NCBI GenBank assembly: GCA_035236585.1
Contig: CP141135.1
Location: forward strand, 73,757,057-73,821,056
DNA length: 64,000 nucleotides
Direction: 5' to 3'
Source: Warburgia ugandensis
Lineage: Eukaryota > Streptophyta > Magnoliopsida > Canellales > Canellaceae
The stretch's first letter is position 1, and every line of letters starts with the position of its first letter. The translations under genes and the position numbers were made by a program. Shown one piece after another: positions 24,288 through 37,700 of the stretch. The notes under the pieces are model-generated. The model did no database searches, had not been told where the DNA came from, and saw nothing but the letters and a program-made list of their open reading frames with translations.

Positions 24288-25041
24288 TAATCAACTTAGA
24301 AAAAATAATACAAAATTATCAAAATGTGATTGGATTTTAGTGAGTAAATAACTAATTTAAGAGATCAGTAGAATAATAATTATGTGATAATGACTATGAT
24401 CAAGATATGTGTCTCCAAATTTGAAATTTGAAAATTATAACACAAAAATGTGGGCCATTGTGTTTGAATATAACTAATGGACGAATAAGGATTGGATATG
24501 CCCCTCTACCATATTTTATACAAATAAAATAGCCCATTTATGTATAAATAGAAAAAAGGGATTTTTTTATTCTTACCAGCTCCATCTTGTTGTCCCCGGC
24601 AATAAACATGCATGAAACCTTTCGTGAAGTATTTGTGTGGGTAGTCCAAAGTCTCGATAGTGACTTTTAGGTCTGCTGGTCGAAAAAAAAAAGGCACAGT
24701 TAAAGTAGCATAGAACATGGTGCACATTCAGATCCAAAGTTGGAGAGAATATTTATGAACAAAGGGAAATGCTCGTGGGAGACAGGCAGTCTCATGGAAA
24801 ACTGAAATAAGACAATCCATGTGGGGATATGAAATCTGATGAGAACGATCAAGATTGTTCATCTGATCAGACCCACTATGGATTAACAAGAATTGACAAA
24901 ATCGTATTAGCCGAAAGATCCTATGCTCTAAACCAGATTAGTCCGTGTGGATTAATTAGAGCCAAAATTTTGTAACAACCCAAGAACTTCATTTGGTGTC
25001 TAGGGAGAATTGACTTGGATAGAATATATGACGGGTATTAG
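24288..25041. other. Intergenic DNA, no gene seen
   Basis: AT-rich with no supported feature. A minus-strand ORF at 24506-24727 is not recognised. Confidence 0.35.
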
Positions 25042-25165
25042 TTTTTGTTGTGTGACCGTGAGATCGTTATTCAAGGCATGAAAACAGCATCTTACAGAAG
25101 TGCAAGATATGACTACTTACTAGAGACGCTCGTGGTCCACTCTTTCCTCGAACCACGCATACACA
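25042..25165 (+). mobile_element. Au-type SINE fragment, diverged
   Basis: Contains gtgtgaccgtgagatcg, attcaaggcatgaaaacag, catcttacagaagtgcaag and cgtggtccactctttcctcg in Au order. The head and tail are lost. Confidence 0.65.
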
Positions 25166-26289
25166 ATTAATCTTAAAACTTAAGGGGATTGTTATGAGAT
25201 GCTTTTCAGAGGATTCTATCTCTGATTTCGTGCCCCATTTTTATGAAATTAAACTCCATGTAAATATGCTATTCTAAGAGGAAAATATTTAGACATGTTT
25301 AGGTTAGATTTTTGGACCTAAAACAATGAGAAATGGACCAATGTTTATGTTTAATTTTTTGTCGCCCATTAAATGACTGTTAAGAAATGTTTTTAAGATT
25401 AATAACTTTGCTAATTAAATGTATTAAGTTCTGGTTATCATCATATTTAGCTGGTCAAAGTTTGCTAACTTTATTGCAAGCGAAGTTCTAGTTTATCTTT
25501 TTGATTGAATGGAGTTTATATTACTTCAAGACTAAGATTTTCTTGAATATTCATTACTAATATATGTTTCATACATTTTATTTTGAGTACTTGGGGCAAA
25601 ATGTTATGGTTTTAATTTAGTCAAAGCTAATCGACTGGTCTTCTTGACTAGACAATATAAGTGCTAGAAGAAGCACAGTCTAATGATTTAGTGGTCGTGA
25701 GCTTTACTATATAAAATTTTCCAAATGTTGAACTTCTTTTGTGTTCTAGTAAGATGGGTGGTTATGTTTCAGGCACATTTGAACACTTCAACTAAAATTG
25801 TTCTGTGTATTGCTTGTGAAAAATTGGGTAGTTTTGACTTAAATGCACTAATTAGCCAATGCTTGTTCTTGCTCATTTTATAGCATTTTTTTAGCAAGAT
25901 GGAAAGAGTGTAGGCCATAAACTCTCTTGGGAATGATTGTTCTTCCTAGACTTGGCTTCAACAAAATGTATGTTCGAATGTACATTTTATGTTTCTATTA
26001 CACTCCAAGGCCATTTAACTAGTTATTGAAACTTAGGTGATGTGTATTAATTACAATGAGTTAACCTGTGACAGGTGCTTCATGTGCTATAGGTTAAATT
26101 CTTAAATCATTGGTGATAGATGTTAATTGAGTGTGGTGTTCTTGTTATTGCATGTAAGAATACTAAAATTTGTTGTTTCTATGCATGTTTTCAATTGTGA
26201 GACAACATTCTCTTATTGTGGTGTAGTGTTATTTAAATGCACAGAATTGTCCAAATCTAGCTTTGTAAGTGGACTGCATAATAGGCTCT
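25166..26289. other. AT-rich DNA upstream of the copia remnant
   Basis: No gene seen. It may hold the decayed 5' LTR and leader of the copia element, but no matching LTR pair was found by eye. Confidence 0.3.
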
Positions 26290-28860
26290 AAGATAATTTC
26301 CTCCAAACTCAATGAGAATGAGAAATTAAACAATAGCAACTATCTCATATAGAAGGGACATATTCACCATATCCTTCTTCAAGACTTTAGTAGAGTATGC
26401 TTTGGATGATGTGGTTGAAGAATCATCTCTTGGAGCTACTACAGCCCAACTATGAACATACAAAAAAGTTCCCAGAAGATGATAAGAAGGTGAAATCGAT
26501 TATGCTAATATTTATGGAGTTAGATTTAGAAATTTTGTTCAGGGACCAGCCCAGTGCCTATGCCTTGTATAAGGTTGTGGTTGCCAAATATGTGGAATAC
26601 TTAAAGAGTCCTATATATCTCTTTTGATTGATGTGGGTTGAGGCTTATAGGAGAAAGAGAAAGGATGTTGGTAGTCCTTCTCATGTAAAACTATCTGGAA
26701 CTAAAGGGAAAGGATCTTCTAAGCCCAATAAGTTCCCTAAAGAAACCTTTGATGGTGAAAACCGATAAAAGAAAGAAGATTGGGCCAGCTGGGGCATGTG
26801 AAAGTCAATTGCCCTAGAAAAATGCAAAGGGGGGAAAGGTTCCAACAGTGATGGCAGGCTAAAGAAGGAGACATCATTTGCTTGGTTAGTAAGGCTCTTT
26901 TGGTAGAATCAGATGAAAGCTCCTAGTTGCTAGGCTCTATTATGTTTCAGCTGCAAATATGAATGAGTTTAATCCTTCTATTTGTGGCTGTCTGCTCTTT
27001 GAAAATAGTTGTTTATTGCGACATCTTAGGGTCGAGCATGTAAATAAAGACAAGATAGAAAAGATGCCTAGGTATTCTTTGATACCTAGGTTGCAAAATA
27101 AACTACAAGTGTGTAAATACTATTTGTCTTGTAAGATGTCTAGGACTCCCTTTGGAAAAAGGAAAAGAGTCATTAAGCCCCTAGAGGCTGTTCATTCTAA
27201 TATAGGTGGTCAACCAAATGTTAAAGACTATAGAAGAATGCTGAAGTTTATCAATTTGACTATTCTAGGTTTGAATACACATATCTTGTAAGAAGAAATC
27301 CTAGGTTCTAGATAAGTTTAAAGAATCTAAAGCTGAGGTGAAAAATTAACTCTGCAGGACTACTAAGATCTTGAGATCTTATAGGGTTGGTGAATACATG
27401 GGTGATGTATTTGACTAGTTTTGTAAGAATTAGGGTATAACACATTATTATACTTTACCCTATATTCCTCAGCAAAATGGCATTGCTTGAAGGCATAATA
27501 AAACCTTGTTAGATACGGTTCAAAGTATTTTGAGCTATTCCTATTTAGGAACTCAATTTTGAGGAAAAGCCTTGTTGACTGCTATGTACATCCTCAATAG
27601 GATACCTTAGAAGCAATCTAAGTGACACCGTATGAGTTATGGACTGGTAGAAAACTAGACATAAATGAACTTAAGAGTGTGGGGCATTAGTGCTTATGTA
27701 AGAGTACCATAGCATAATAAGTCTAAACTAGACCCTAAGACTATAAATTGTAACTTTATAGAGTATAATAATCACTATAGGGGGTATAAGTTTGTAGTGC
27801 ATCACCTTGATTGATTAGTAGAAGTCATTGAAAGTAGGGATGCATTTTTTTTTTCTAAAATGTGAACTATACCCTAGAGCTCTGGTAAAGGAAGTTGAAC
27901 TATTTAAGGTAGTAAAGCATAATGAAAAATCTATTGATCTAGTTGAGATGTTATATTCATGCAATAATTTTGACACAATTTATAGAATCCTGAGAGATAG
28001 GAGACGACCTTTTCCCTTGGGGATCAACAGGTGATGTTAGGAGAGATATAACAAGATATCGTGATTAACAATGGGCATCAAATGGATGGTGATCCTATAA
28101 GTTATTCCTAAGCAGTTAATGTTAAGGATGGTGATAAATGGCTAGCTTCTATTTACAAAGAAAAAGATTACATCATAAAGAACGTTGTTTGTGTTTAAAA
28201 TGATCTAGGTGAAGTAGGCAAACCATTGGTTATGAGTGGATCTTCAAGAAGAAACTAAAATATGATGATTCAATTGAAAATTGTAAGTTTAAGTTGGTTG
28301 TCAAAGACTTTTTTCAGGTTAAGGGCATCAATTATTAGGACACTCTCTCCAATGTCTAGAAGTATCTCGATTATGATTTTGATGGAAATTGTTGCAAACT
28401 TGAATATGAAATTACACCAGATGAGGTTGTACCTCTCAGGTTTGTGTATTTCACTTATGTGAGTGAACTTGGACGAGAGAAAATTTGTAGGCAGTTATGT
28501 GTTTATGTTTGATGGCACTGCAAAATATTTTGCCATGTCCACCATGGAGGCTAAGTTTGTAGCTTATAATTTAATTGCTTCAGATGATGTTTCAATTCAA
28601 GATTTTCTAGAAGATTTCAAGCTAGATGTGTGCCTGAACGTTCATAAAGAGCCAATGTGTGATAACTTAACGGTAGTATACACGCTTAGAAACTTTGACA
28701 TTAGTTTACAGGACAAGTATAGAGGCACATATCTATACATGTTTGATATTCTACGGAAGAGGATAGTGATTATGGTCACATTTCTACTTATGAGATGTGG
28801 GCTGATCAATTAACTAAGGCCTTAATGATATATCTATTCATAGATATTCATAGGAATTGA
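26290..28860 (+). mobile_element. Ty1/copia retrotransposon remnant (gag-pol), dead
   Basis: Fragments in three frames give the copia order. A gag start (KLNENEKLNNSNYL) lies at about 26310. The GHVKVNCP end of a zinc knuckle is at about 26795. A GAG-pre-integrase block (HLRVEHVNKDKIEKM, then CKMSRTPFGKRK) spans about 27020-27170. The integrase core includes YIPQQNGIA at about 27465 and ILNRIP at about 27590. Weak reverse-transcriptase pieces lie at about 28130-28440, and RNase H with AMSTMEAKFVAYN is at about 28528. Many stops and shifts rule out activity. No paired LTRs or primer-binding site were identified, so the outer limits are approximate. Confidence 0.88.
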
Positions 28861-29420
28861 GGAGAGATTGACTAAATGAGAGATGACGGTCCCAGTGGTC
28901 TACTAAATCATAGGATCATGTTATAGATTTAATCATGTTTATCGGATTATCTATCTAGATTGATCACCTAGGCAGTTGGTTTTGACGATTCAGATTATTT
29001 GATCTAGTTGGGATCGATACACTAAGAATAACCATGGTATTCATGAGTGGACCTTGTATATTAAGGCTTACCTATTTTAATAGGTTAAAAGTCTCCCTGT
29101 TAAAGGCAATAACCTTAGGATTTGGGTTAGGTCCAATAAATGGCCAATATTAGAAGCTGAGTAAATGTCCTCTCCTATAGACAAGTTTCAAAAAGAAAAA
29201 AGAAGAAGAAAATAGCAGTTTTTCTTCTAGGTGATTTCAAGCTCTTATTAGGTGGATCTTGGGCTAATCCTTAGAAGGTCTTGCTGTCCCAGTTTCTCCT
29301 ATTCTTTTAAGTTAAAAGCCTAACCTTTTGCGCTCTTTTCTCATGTGATTTTCATGTTTTAGAGGAGATGTTCAAAGGGAAAATCTGGTCAACGGAGGTT
29401 AGTTTATATATTTCTAAATC
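28861..29420. other. Region 3' of the copia remnant
   Basis: No coding signal. It may contain a decayed 3' LTR. Confidence 0.3.
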
Positions 29421-29497
29421 TATAGGCCCTTTGTGGTCTATCCCTCCTCCGAACCCCACATGCTCGGGAGCTTTGTGCACTGGGCTGCCCTTTTTTA
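29421..29497 (+). mobile_element. Au-type SINE, 3' end only
   Basis: Contains aggccctttgtggtctatc, ccgaaccccacatgctcggg and agctttgtgcactgggctgc, the last 75 bp or so of the Au SINE. Confidence 0.8.
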
Positions 29498-30719
29498 CTG
29501 ATTTACTGGATGACTATTCATGCAATACATGTATTAATTGGAGGCTATTGTTTATCATTTTTGCATGTGACCGTGTATGGAGAACCTTAGGACCAACAAA
29601 AGAGAGAAAGAAGAGAGGAGATGAAGAAACTGAACCCAAGTCAAAATCCTGCATGCAAGGCCTTAACAGAACGCATAGGATTGTATCAGAAGGAACTGAA
29701 AGGCAAAGCTACATTAAGTTCCCATTCCATAGAACAAGACTGCAATTCCAAGGAAAAAGAATGAAGAAAATGAGATGAGACAAATTTGAGAACCACCTAA
29801 ACAAAATGGATTAGAATCCCAAAACACAAAAGAAAACAAGCAACCGTTACTTACCCCTCAATCAATATGGGGATAAGTAAATAGATGGAGAAAAACCATG
29901 ACTGAAGTTGATGACAAACCAAATCACACAATGATGAGGCTACAGTGAAGAAAAATCAACAACTATGCATGAGAACATTGAAGGAAGGAATTAGGATGGA
30001 ATTTTCTGTAACCTTTCTCCAAAAGCTTGGAGGCAAATGGTCTTCGTAGAACTTCTTTACGAGGTCGGATGTGGGATTTATAGATGGGTTTCCTTGTGGT
30101 GCTGTATCTTGTACTAGGGTCGCAAGGTTGGCCTTTGGACTTGAAGCCAGTATCTGGCTAGCTAAGAACCTGCAAGCCAGAAAAGGATAAAAAGACAGCT
30201 GAAATGCACAAGACGCAGGAACTACTAGTTGTAATGATCTTATGGGCTTCTCTCTCTCTGTCTCTCTTAAGGAAATGAGTAGGCTGAACAGGGAAGCGTC
30301 ATATCCTACACAGCAAGCTGTTTGGCTGTGGACCATATATTAAGATCTGTTCACTATGTTCGTTGTTGTACGCTGTCTCTCTCTTTCTCTGAACAAGCAA
30401 AAGACTAAATTGATCCTTCCAATTGTTGGACAGAAGGGAATTCATATGGACAAAAGTTTTCATATGTGGAGGTTTCGTCTGTCCAAGGGAGAGTGGAAAG
30501 GATTTTGGTAATTTCAATGTTCAATTATGTGAAGTTATGTCACATGCAAGACAAATGAAGAGACAACGCAGGTGGGGAGGCACGTGAAATGGACCAACCA
30601 TCATTCAAATAACAATGAGAGAGGAAAATTATTGGAGTATTTAACACTTATGAGAGAGAGAGAGAGCATCCAAAATCGTCTGTTTTTTATATATGCATGC
30701 ATTGTTTTTTGCAGGCAGA
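29498..30719. other. Region with one unassigned minus-strand ORF
   Basis: On the minus strand, after an acceptor-like ttctggcttgcag near 30171, an open stretch runs to a stop at 29956. It includes NLATLVQDTAPQGNPS and LVKKFYEDHLPPSFWRK, followed by a donor-like gttaca. The composition looks protein-like but the family is not recognised. The N-terminal part of the ORF looks random. The rest of the interval shows no gene. Confidence 0.25.
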
Positions 30720-30888
30720 GAAGGGGAGCCTTGGTGCAACGGTAGAGTTGTCGTAGTGTGATAGAAACAGCCTCTTGCAAGATGCAAAGTATGACTGCGT
30801 AGTATTGATCCTTGTGGGTATGCCCCTTCCCTGGACCCCATATACACAGGAGCTTTGTGCACCAGACCTGCCCTGTGGCCTGTGCGTT
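30720..30888 (+). mobile_element. Au-type SINE lacking the B-box region
   Basis: Begins aaggggagccttggtgcaac and continues to agctttgtgcaccag and ctgccctgtgg. The stretch with the B-box-like motif is deleted (gtcgtagtgtgatagaaacag). Imperfect target-site duplications lie at about 30703-30720 and 30889-30907. Confidence 0.88.
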
Positions 30889-30899
30889 GATTTTTGCAG

Positions 30900-31043
30900 G
30901 TAAAGAGCATGGTCTCTTTGGCAGATGCCAAACTCTTTCTCGATGCTTTAGCTTCTAAATTTAATGTGGATTCTCAAAACCAAGAAAAGGGTAGAGCAGA
31001 AGGATCTTCTTGTCCGTTTGATTTTACAGGAATATGTGCATGA
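30900..31043 (+). other. Candidate orphan terminal exon, unrecognised
   Basis: Directly after the acceptor-like tttttgcag, 47 codons are open and end in TGA. The peptide begins VKSMVSLADAKLFLDAL and is protein-like in composition. The acceptor lies inside the target-site duplication of the preceding SINE, so the insertion appears to have copied the splice site. No upstream exons were found and the family is unknown, so this may be a relic of a lost gene. Confidence 0.3.
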
Positions 31044-31737
31044 TGGAATGCATGATAAACTTTTTATATTTGCCAAACTGGTTGGAAAGCCAGCAGTTTG
31101 GAGTTCGATTTAGTTTATGGCTGTTTGGGTTTCGTCAAACTCTATTCATCTTACAACTTCATTATGAAACATTCCCCATGGCTACCCCCTTCCACTATCT
31201 TTCTTCTTACAGAATATTTATTAGCTGTTACAATGTGGAGTAAATTTATGAGAATCTATGCATATAACAAGGTTTTCAGATAAGAGGGGTTTCTCTTGGC
31301 TTTCTTTTTTTTTCCCACTAGAACAACTGTGATTAGATTGGGCTAGACCGAACGGTCTGCTTTTATCTGGTAAATTGTTTCGGATCAGTAAAGCAGATGG
31401 ATGATTGTGATCGTGCTAACCAAATCCATCAAGGATTGAATTTCAGGTTATTACTTCTAAACTACAAAATAGGACAGAGATGCAAACATAAATGTTTTTA
31501 TTATCATAAATTGTCTCTTGTTCACCATGGATAATGGAACCACCTACAATTATAAAAAAACTGAACAATGGTTAAGTAAAGCTTCTATAAATACAGGGGG
31601 AACTGTCGTTCTCTTGATGTGAGAGATCTGAAAGGATCGGCAGAGCTTAAGGGCGGCCAATTTGATGAGATATGAAAGGTCATATCAATCACCATATGAT
31701 AAATGAAAAACTGTTAGAGTTCACGCCCTTCTCTAAA
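31044..31737. other. 3' region of the apyrase gene
   Basis: Probable 3' UTR of the minus-strand apyrase in its last few hundred bases. No other gene seen. Confidence 0.4.
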
Positions 31738-34700
31738 TCATCTACTGACACGGGTAACAATATAATGCCCTTTCTCCAGATCGTATACTGTCTTCAGTTG
31801 CGGTTTTCCCCATCTTGAGACTAACCATGCTGTGAAAACTAATCCCATGGAGACAATGAGAAGTGGAAGCAGTGCAGATGAATCATCACCAACGACACTG
31901 GCAATCCAATCTGGGTGTTCTGCCCTCAAGTCATCTGTTTTTTGCATTATGAAAGCTCCCAATGCCCAGTCAAGAGGAATATCCCCCACCTGATTTGCAA
32001 ATCTGATCCTGCAGGAGAAGGCAATTAATAATCAAATCGAAGGACAAAAAATGCAAGCATAAGGTGTTCACTGTAATTTCCCAAAGGACTAAAATTTCAA
32101 GACTCGGTACTATTTGCCAAAATCCTGTAGGCTGTGCATCCCCTTGTACAATGAATCCCATTTAAGATTAAATGCATCAGGAGTACTGAAACCCATGGAA
32201 ACCCATGTATGAATCGACTTATGATATTCTCTTAGGTTAAGGGGTTTCCCGTAAGCGATGAGCTGCATTAGATCCTGGATATGGTAGAAAATGGACAAGG
32301 GCTGCTAGGGCATTCCCACAAAAGCAACACTCTGCATCGAATCCCAAGTGTAGTGAAAAATAGGCAAGGGCTGGTAGACCGTTCTCTTGGAAGCGACGTG
32401 CTGCATCAGAACCCAGGTGCAAGGAAAGTATGTATGGGTTCCCGTGCCATTCAAGAAGTGTGTGGGTAAATAGGCTAGGTCAAAAGAACAAGATTTGTAT
32501 AGCTATATGAAATATAGGCAAATTGACATGTAAGAATCTAGAGTTAGTAGATACGATGAAACATGGGAGAGTCAACATCGCTTATATCCAACTAAGTGGA
32601 AAGAGGCTAAAACTAAAGAAATTGATTGGTATAAGCTCTGGTATGTAGAAAAGGACTAATAGAAATGATGTAGGAATAATGATAGATAAAGAGTTAAAGG
32701 ATAAAATTGTAAATGTTAAAAGAACTAGTGATAGAATTATACTACTAAAACTAACTTTAGGAGAAAAATCATAAATGCCATTAGTGCATGCACATCACAA
32801 GTAAGATTAGAAGATAAAATCAAAAGATAGTTTTGAAAAGATATGGAGGAAGTCATGCAAGACATTCATAACATGGAAGGGACATTTATAAGAGCCAATT
32901 TTAATGGTGATGTAGGAAAAGAAAAAGAAGGATATAATAGAATACATGGGAGATATGGTATTAAAGAAAGAAATGAGATGGGAAAACTATACTCGATTTT
33001 GCCTTAGCATATAACCTAGCTATAACAAACACATACTTTAAGAAGAGAGACGAACACTTGCTAACTTTTAAAAGTGGACCTTATAAAAGTCAAATAGACT
33101 TTTTCCTACGCAGGAAAGCCGAAAGACTAATGTGTAGGGATTGTAAGGTGATACCCGGTGATCGTCTAACCTCACAACATAGACTAATGGTTATGGATAT
33201 CACATTAAAGTATGTAAGAAAGGAAATGAACTTAATAAGTGTCCAAAAACTAAGCGGTAGAACTTAAAAAGAGAGAAGATAACATTACTTACAAATAAGT
33301 TGATAGTAGAAGGAAACTAGAATGATGAAACAGAGAAAATACCATGTGGACTAATATGGCCATGTCCATTAAGAAAGTGACAAAAGATGTCCTAAGAGTA
33401 TCTAAAGGTAAAAGACAACCAATGAAAGAAACTCGTTGGTGGAGTGACAAAGAGCAAAATGTTATTAAAGAGAAATGTGTATTTTAAAGAATGACAAAGG
33501 ACTAAAAATAACGAAAACTTTGAGCAATATAAGAATGCTAAAAAGGTTGCTAAGAGAGTAGTAAGTGAGACTAAACTCAAGGCATATGATGATCTCTATA
33601 ATAGATTAGGCATGAGAGAAGGTGAGTGAGAAAGATGTGTTTAAACTAGGCAAAGCAAGAGAAAGGAATGGTAAGAACTTAGGCCACATTAAATGTTTTA
33701 GGAGTTATGAACAAAGGGTACTAGTTAAAGATGACGAGATCAAACAAAGATGAAAAAGTTACTTTCAAAAATTGCTAAATGAAAATTATCTTGAGAATAT
33801 ATGTACTGAAAGTACTGTAAAACCAAATAACGTTGGGCATTATAGATATAATCGTAGGATTAGAATACTTGAAGTAAAAGAGGCCTTGAAAAAGATGAAA
33901 TCAAGAAAGGCTCTAGGGCTTGATGGTACATCAATAGAAGTTTGGAAGTATATGAGAGATACTGGGGTAGTTTAATTGACAAAATTGTTTAACAAATTGT
34001 GAACTTGAAGAAAATGTCGGATGAATGGAAGAAAAGCTCTACTGTACCAATTTGCAAGAATAAAGAAGACATGTAGAGTTGCACTAATTATATGAGGATC
34101 AAACTAACGAGCCATACCATGAAACTTTTTGAAAGATTTATGGAGAAGAAACTACGGCATGAGACAAGTGTATTGGAAAACTAGTTTAGTTTCATGCCTG
34201 GAAGGTCTACCATGTAAGCTATTTTCTTCCTTAGACAATTGATAGAGAAAAATAGGGAGATGAGGTAGGATCTCCACATAATCTTTATTGACTTAGAAAA
34301 GGCTTATGATAGGGTCCTTAAAGAGTTAATATGGTGGGTGTTGGGCGAGAAAGGGGTTTTATGGGAGTATATAGACATAATTAAGGATATGTAAGAGGGA
34401 GCGGCAACAAATGTTAGGACCATTAGCGGATACACCAGTGATTTTCCTATCACTATAGAATTGCACCAAGAATTGGCATTGAGCCCGTACCTTTTCACGT
34501 TGGCTGTGAATGAGTTAACAAAACATTTGTAATAGGAGATTCTATGGTGCATGCTATTTGCAGATGATATAGTTTTGATTGATGAGACAAAGAAGGGCAT
34601 AAACACAAGCTAAAGTTATGCAGAGATGCATTAGAATATAAAGGATTTAAAATTAGTCGAACTAAGACAGAGTATATGAGTAGGAGTAGAGCACCAGTGA

Positions 34701-37700
34701 AGATTGATAACCAAGAAGTCCCCCTAAAAGAACACTCTCAATAATTGAGATTGATAATTAATGAGAGTGGAGAGATTGAGAGGGATGTTACCTAGAGAAT
34801 TCAAGTAGGTTAGAACAAATGGAGATGTGCCTTTGGAATTTTGTGTGATCATAGGTGCCACTCAAACTGAAAGGAAAATTTTATAAGATGGTTGTAAGGC
34901 CAGCCATGCTCTATCGATTAGAGTGTTGGGCAGTTAAGGAACAACATGTACAAAGGATGAGTGTCGCCGAAATGCGGATGTTGAGATGGATGAATAGCAA
35001 GACAAGAAAGGATAGAATTAGAAATGAAAATATTGAAGAAAAATTAGGAGTAGCACTAATAGGTAACAAGATGAGGGAGATTAGACTTAGATGGTTTGAA
35101 CATATCCAACATAGATAAAAAAGTGTAACAATTAAAAGGAGTCAGGGAATCTAAGTCAAAGGTTCTAACAAGGCAAGGGGAAGGCTCAAAAGAATGTGAA
35201 TAGAAGTGGTGAGAAAAGATTTTAGAACTTTGGAACTAAATGAAGTTATGACACTTAATAGAGGGGAATGGAGGAAAAAGATTCATGTGACTGACCCCTA
35301 ATTGGGATAACGTCTTGATGATGATGATGAGTACCAAAACATGCAGTAGCAATTAAGCAGATCAAGCATCTCAAAAAATAAATAAAAACGTACTTGTATC
35401 ACAATGATGATTGAGACTAGAGACAAACAGTTCTAATAGTCAAGCTACTAATTGCAAGAGGACAAAATAAGGACACAAAACAGCCAAATTGTACAGGCTT
35501 ACCTATCATCATCCAAAGGAATTCCAAGACTGTCATGTAGTAGAGCCACAATATATGCTGAAGAGAAACAATACCGCAGCAAATCTTCACCACTAAGTGA
35601 GCGATACTTTTTAGTCAGCCTAACCCAATCATCTCCACAGAATTTTTGTCCAGCCAAAATCAGGTTGGAAAGAGGTACTTTTGAAGACAGTCCAAAGAAC
35701 TAGCAAGCAGTACAAAACAATTAAAGGAAGTCTAACATGTGTAAGATAATCACATCAATGGCAGGAATTTGGTTCATTTCAACAGGAGGCTTATAACTCT
35801 AGAAGGGAAATAACATATACTGATAACTAAACAATCAGGTCATAAAAGTACTTTCGTATGAAGCTAGCCAACAGAATAATATACTCCATTCTCTGTACCT
35901 TCGATGTGTAGAAGAAGTTCTCTGTAGCCAAGAACATTCCACGTAGCTCTGGTATGAAAGTTGATCCTACATGGCAGCGCTGATACAAGCATTGATCTGA
36001 TATATAAAAAAGAAGTTATTACTTCTCCTCTAATCAACAAGAGATGAAAGATAAATTATGCTGCAAGTATTGAACTAAGCAACAAAAAGAATTTTTGTTC
36101 AGCCATGAGAATCTTTATCCAGAATTAGGAAACTCTGTATTTTAAAAAAATTATATACGTAAAGACAAATATGGTAAAATGTAAACAACTTGTCCTATAA
36201 CAGAAGATATCTACAACAATAATTTAAAAGCTACACCATTCTTGATTGACGTCAACCAATGACAGCATAGTTGATTTACACAAGCAAAATGAGAGATGTC
36301 CAGACTTGGAATCAAAATTGCCAAAGTTTGTGGCTGTGCCAGTTATCCGGTACTATGATTGGCGAATTGGTCAGCACATAGTTATTGACAAACAAGACTT
36401 GCACAAAGAACAACACAGTTATTGAGAAACAAGATTGCACAAAGAAGGAAGAAAGGAATACTGAATACAGAAAGAAAGTGCATATCTTGTGAGGAGGTGA
36501 TGAAGGAAGCACACAACCAACAGCTCAGTATGAAAGTACCATAATACTGGACTTCTGAGAGTAGAATCCACCTTTTCCTTTCTGTAACAGCATCACAGCA
36601 GCAGATCTACACTCCGAGAAGTTACCCCTTGCGTGAATGGGGTCAAGATCTTCATTATTTGCATGCATAACATCTGTGGAGAACTTTGGTTGTTGCATGC
36701 CATGTGAATACTGGTATCCTCTAGGAGTACAAGGATCTATTGATATTCCCTCCTGGACAGATTCTGTAGCTGCATAGTTAGGAAGAGATTAAGAAGACTA
36801 AATTATTACTTATGCACAAGCATCATGAGATTTATATTTGTAACATACTTTAGCCCCAATGTATCCATAAGCTACAAGCTAACATCAATATTAACAGATG
36901 CCCAATGATTGGAAATTGTATGCATGAATAAATGAGTAATGCAACTCTTGACTTTCAGCAGATCACTGGAGATTTTGAGACAGTAGTTGAAAGGATTAGT
37001 TCTGGAGGTGCTCCTAAAATAAAATTCTTCGGTTGGGAGTACTAATAACAAGCTATCTTGATTTGTAGATGGCCCACCATGTAAACAGAGACAAAGCTTG
37101 CTTTGGTGACAATGATTAAGTGTTATTTATATAGCAAATGCCTAACAGTTTGCCAGCATTACAGGCTTTTTTTCTTTTTGCAATTTGCATCTCACTCAGC
37201 AAACGTAAATGTTCATGGAAATGGGTATTGGTTATGCAGTTATCCAAAAGAACTTCTAGGTTGCAAGAATTAATAACCAAAGTAAATGCTTAACCAAGCC
37301 AAGGATAATGATTAGGAAACACAGGGACCCAGCTAAAGTTTCATTGAAATTCAAGAAATCAAGGGTGCAACCATATGGCCAATCATCCAAACTCCCATAA
37401 ATAGAATTGGTTATATGAAAGACTACTTGAGACCATAAATGAGATCAACCTTGTTAGCATGAAATGCACATTTCTGAAAAGAAAAATTAATATCCCCAAT
37501 TACAAGCAACTTAAAAACTTATCATCTTAAATGCAAACAACTTCATAACAACTTACATAATTGCAGGTGCCTCGATGTCAGCAATTTGTGTAGCGATTCA
37601 TGGGCAACATTCTGCAAAATATCCACAAACAATCAACTATAAGAAAAAGAAACATTGATGAAGAAACCATGATATCACATAATAGACCACACAAAAGACA

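Noticed and set aside
32110-32469. Short ORFs on both strands near the LINE start
   Set aside because: They fall in the 69-bp tandem repeats and their flank, with no recognised protein.
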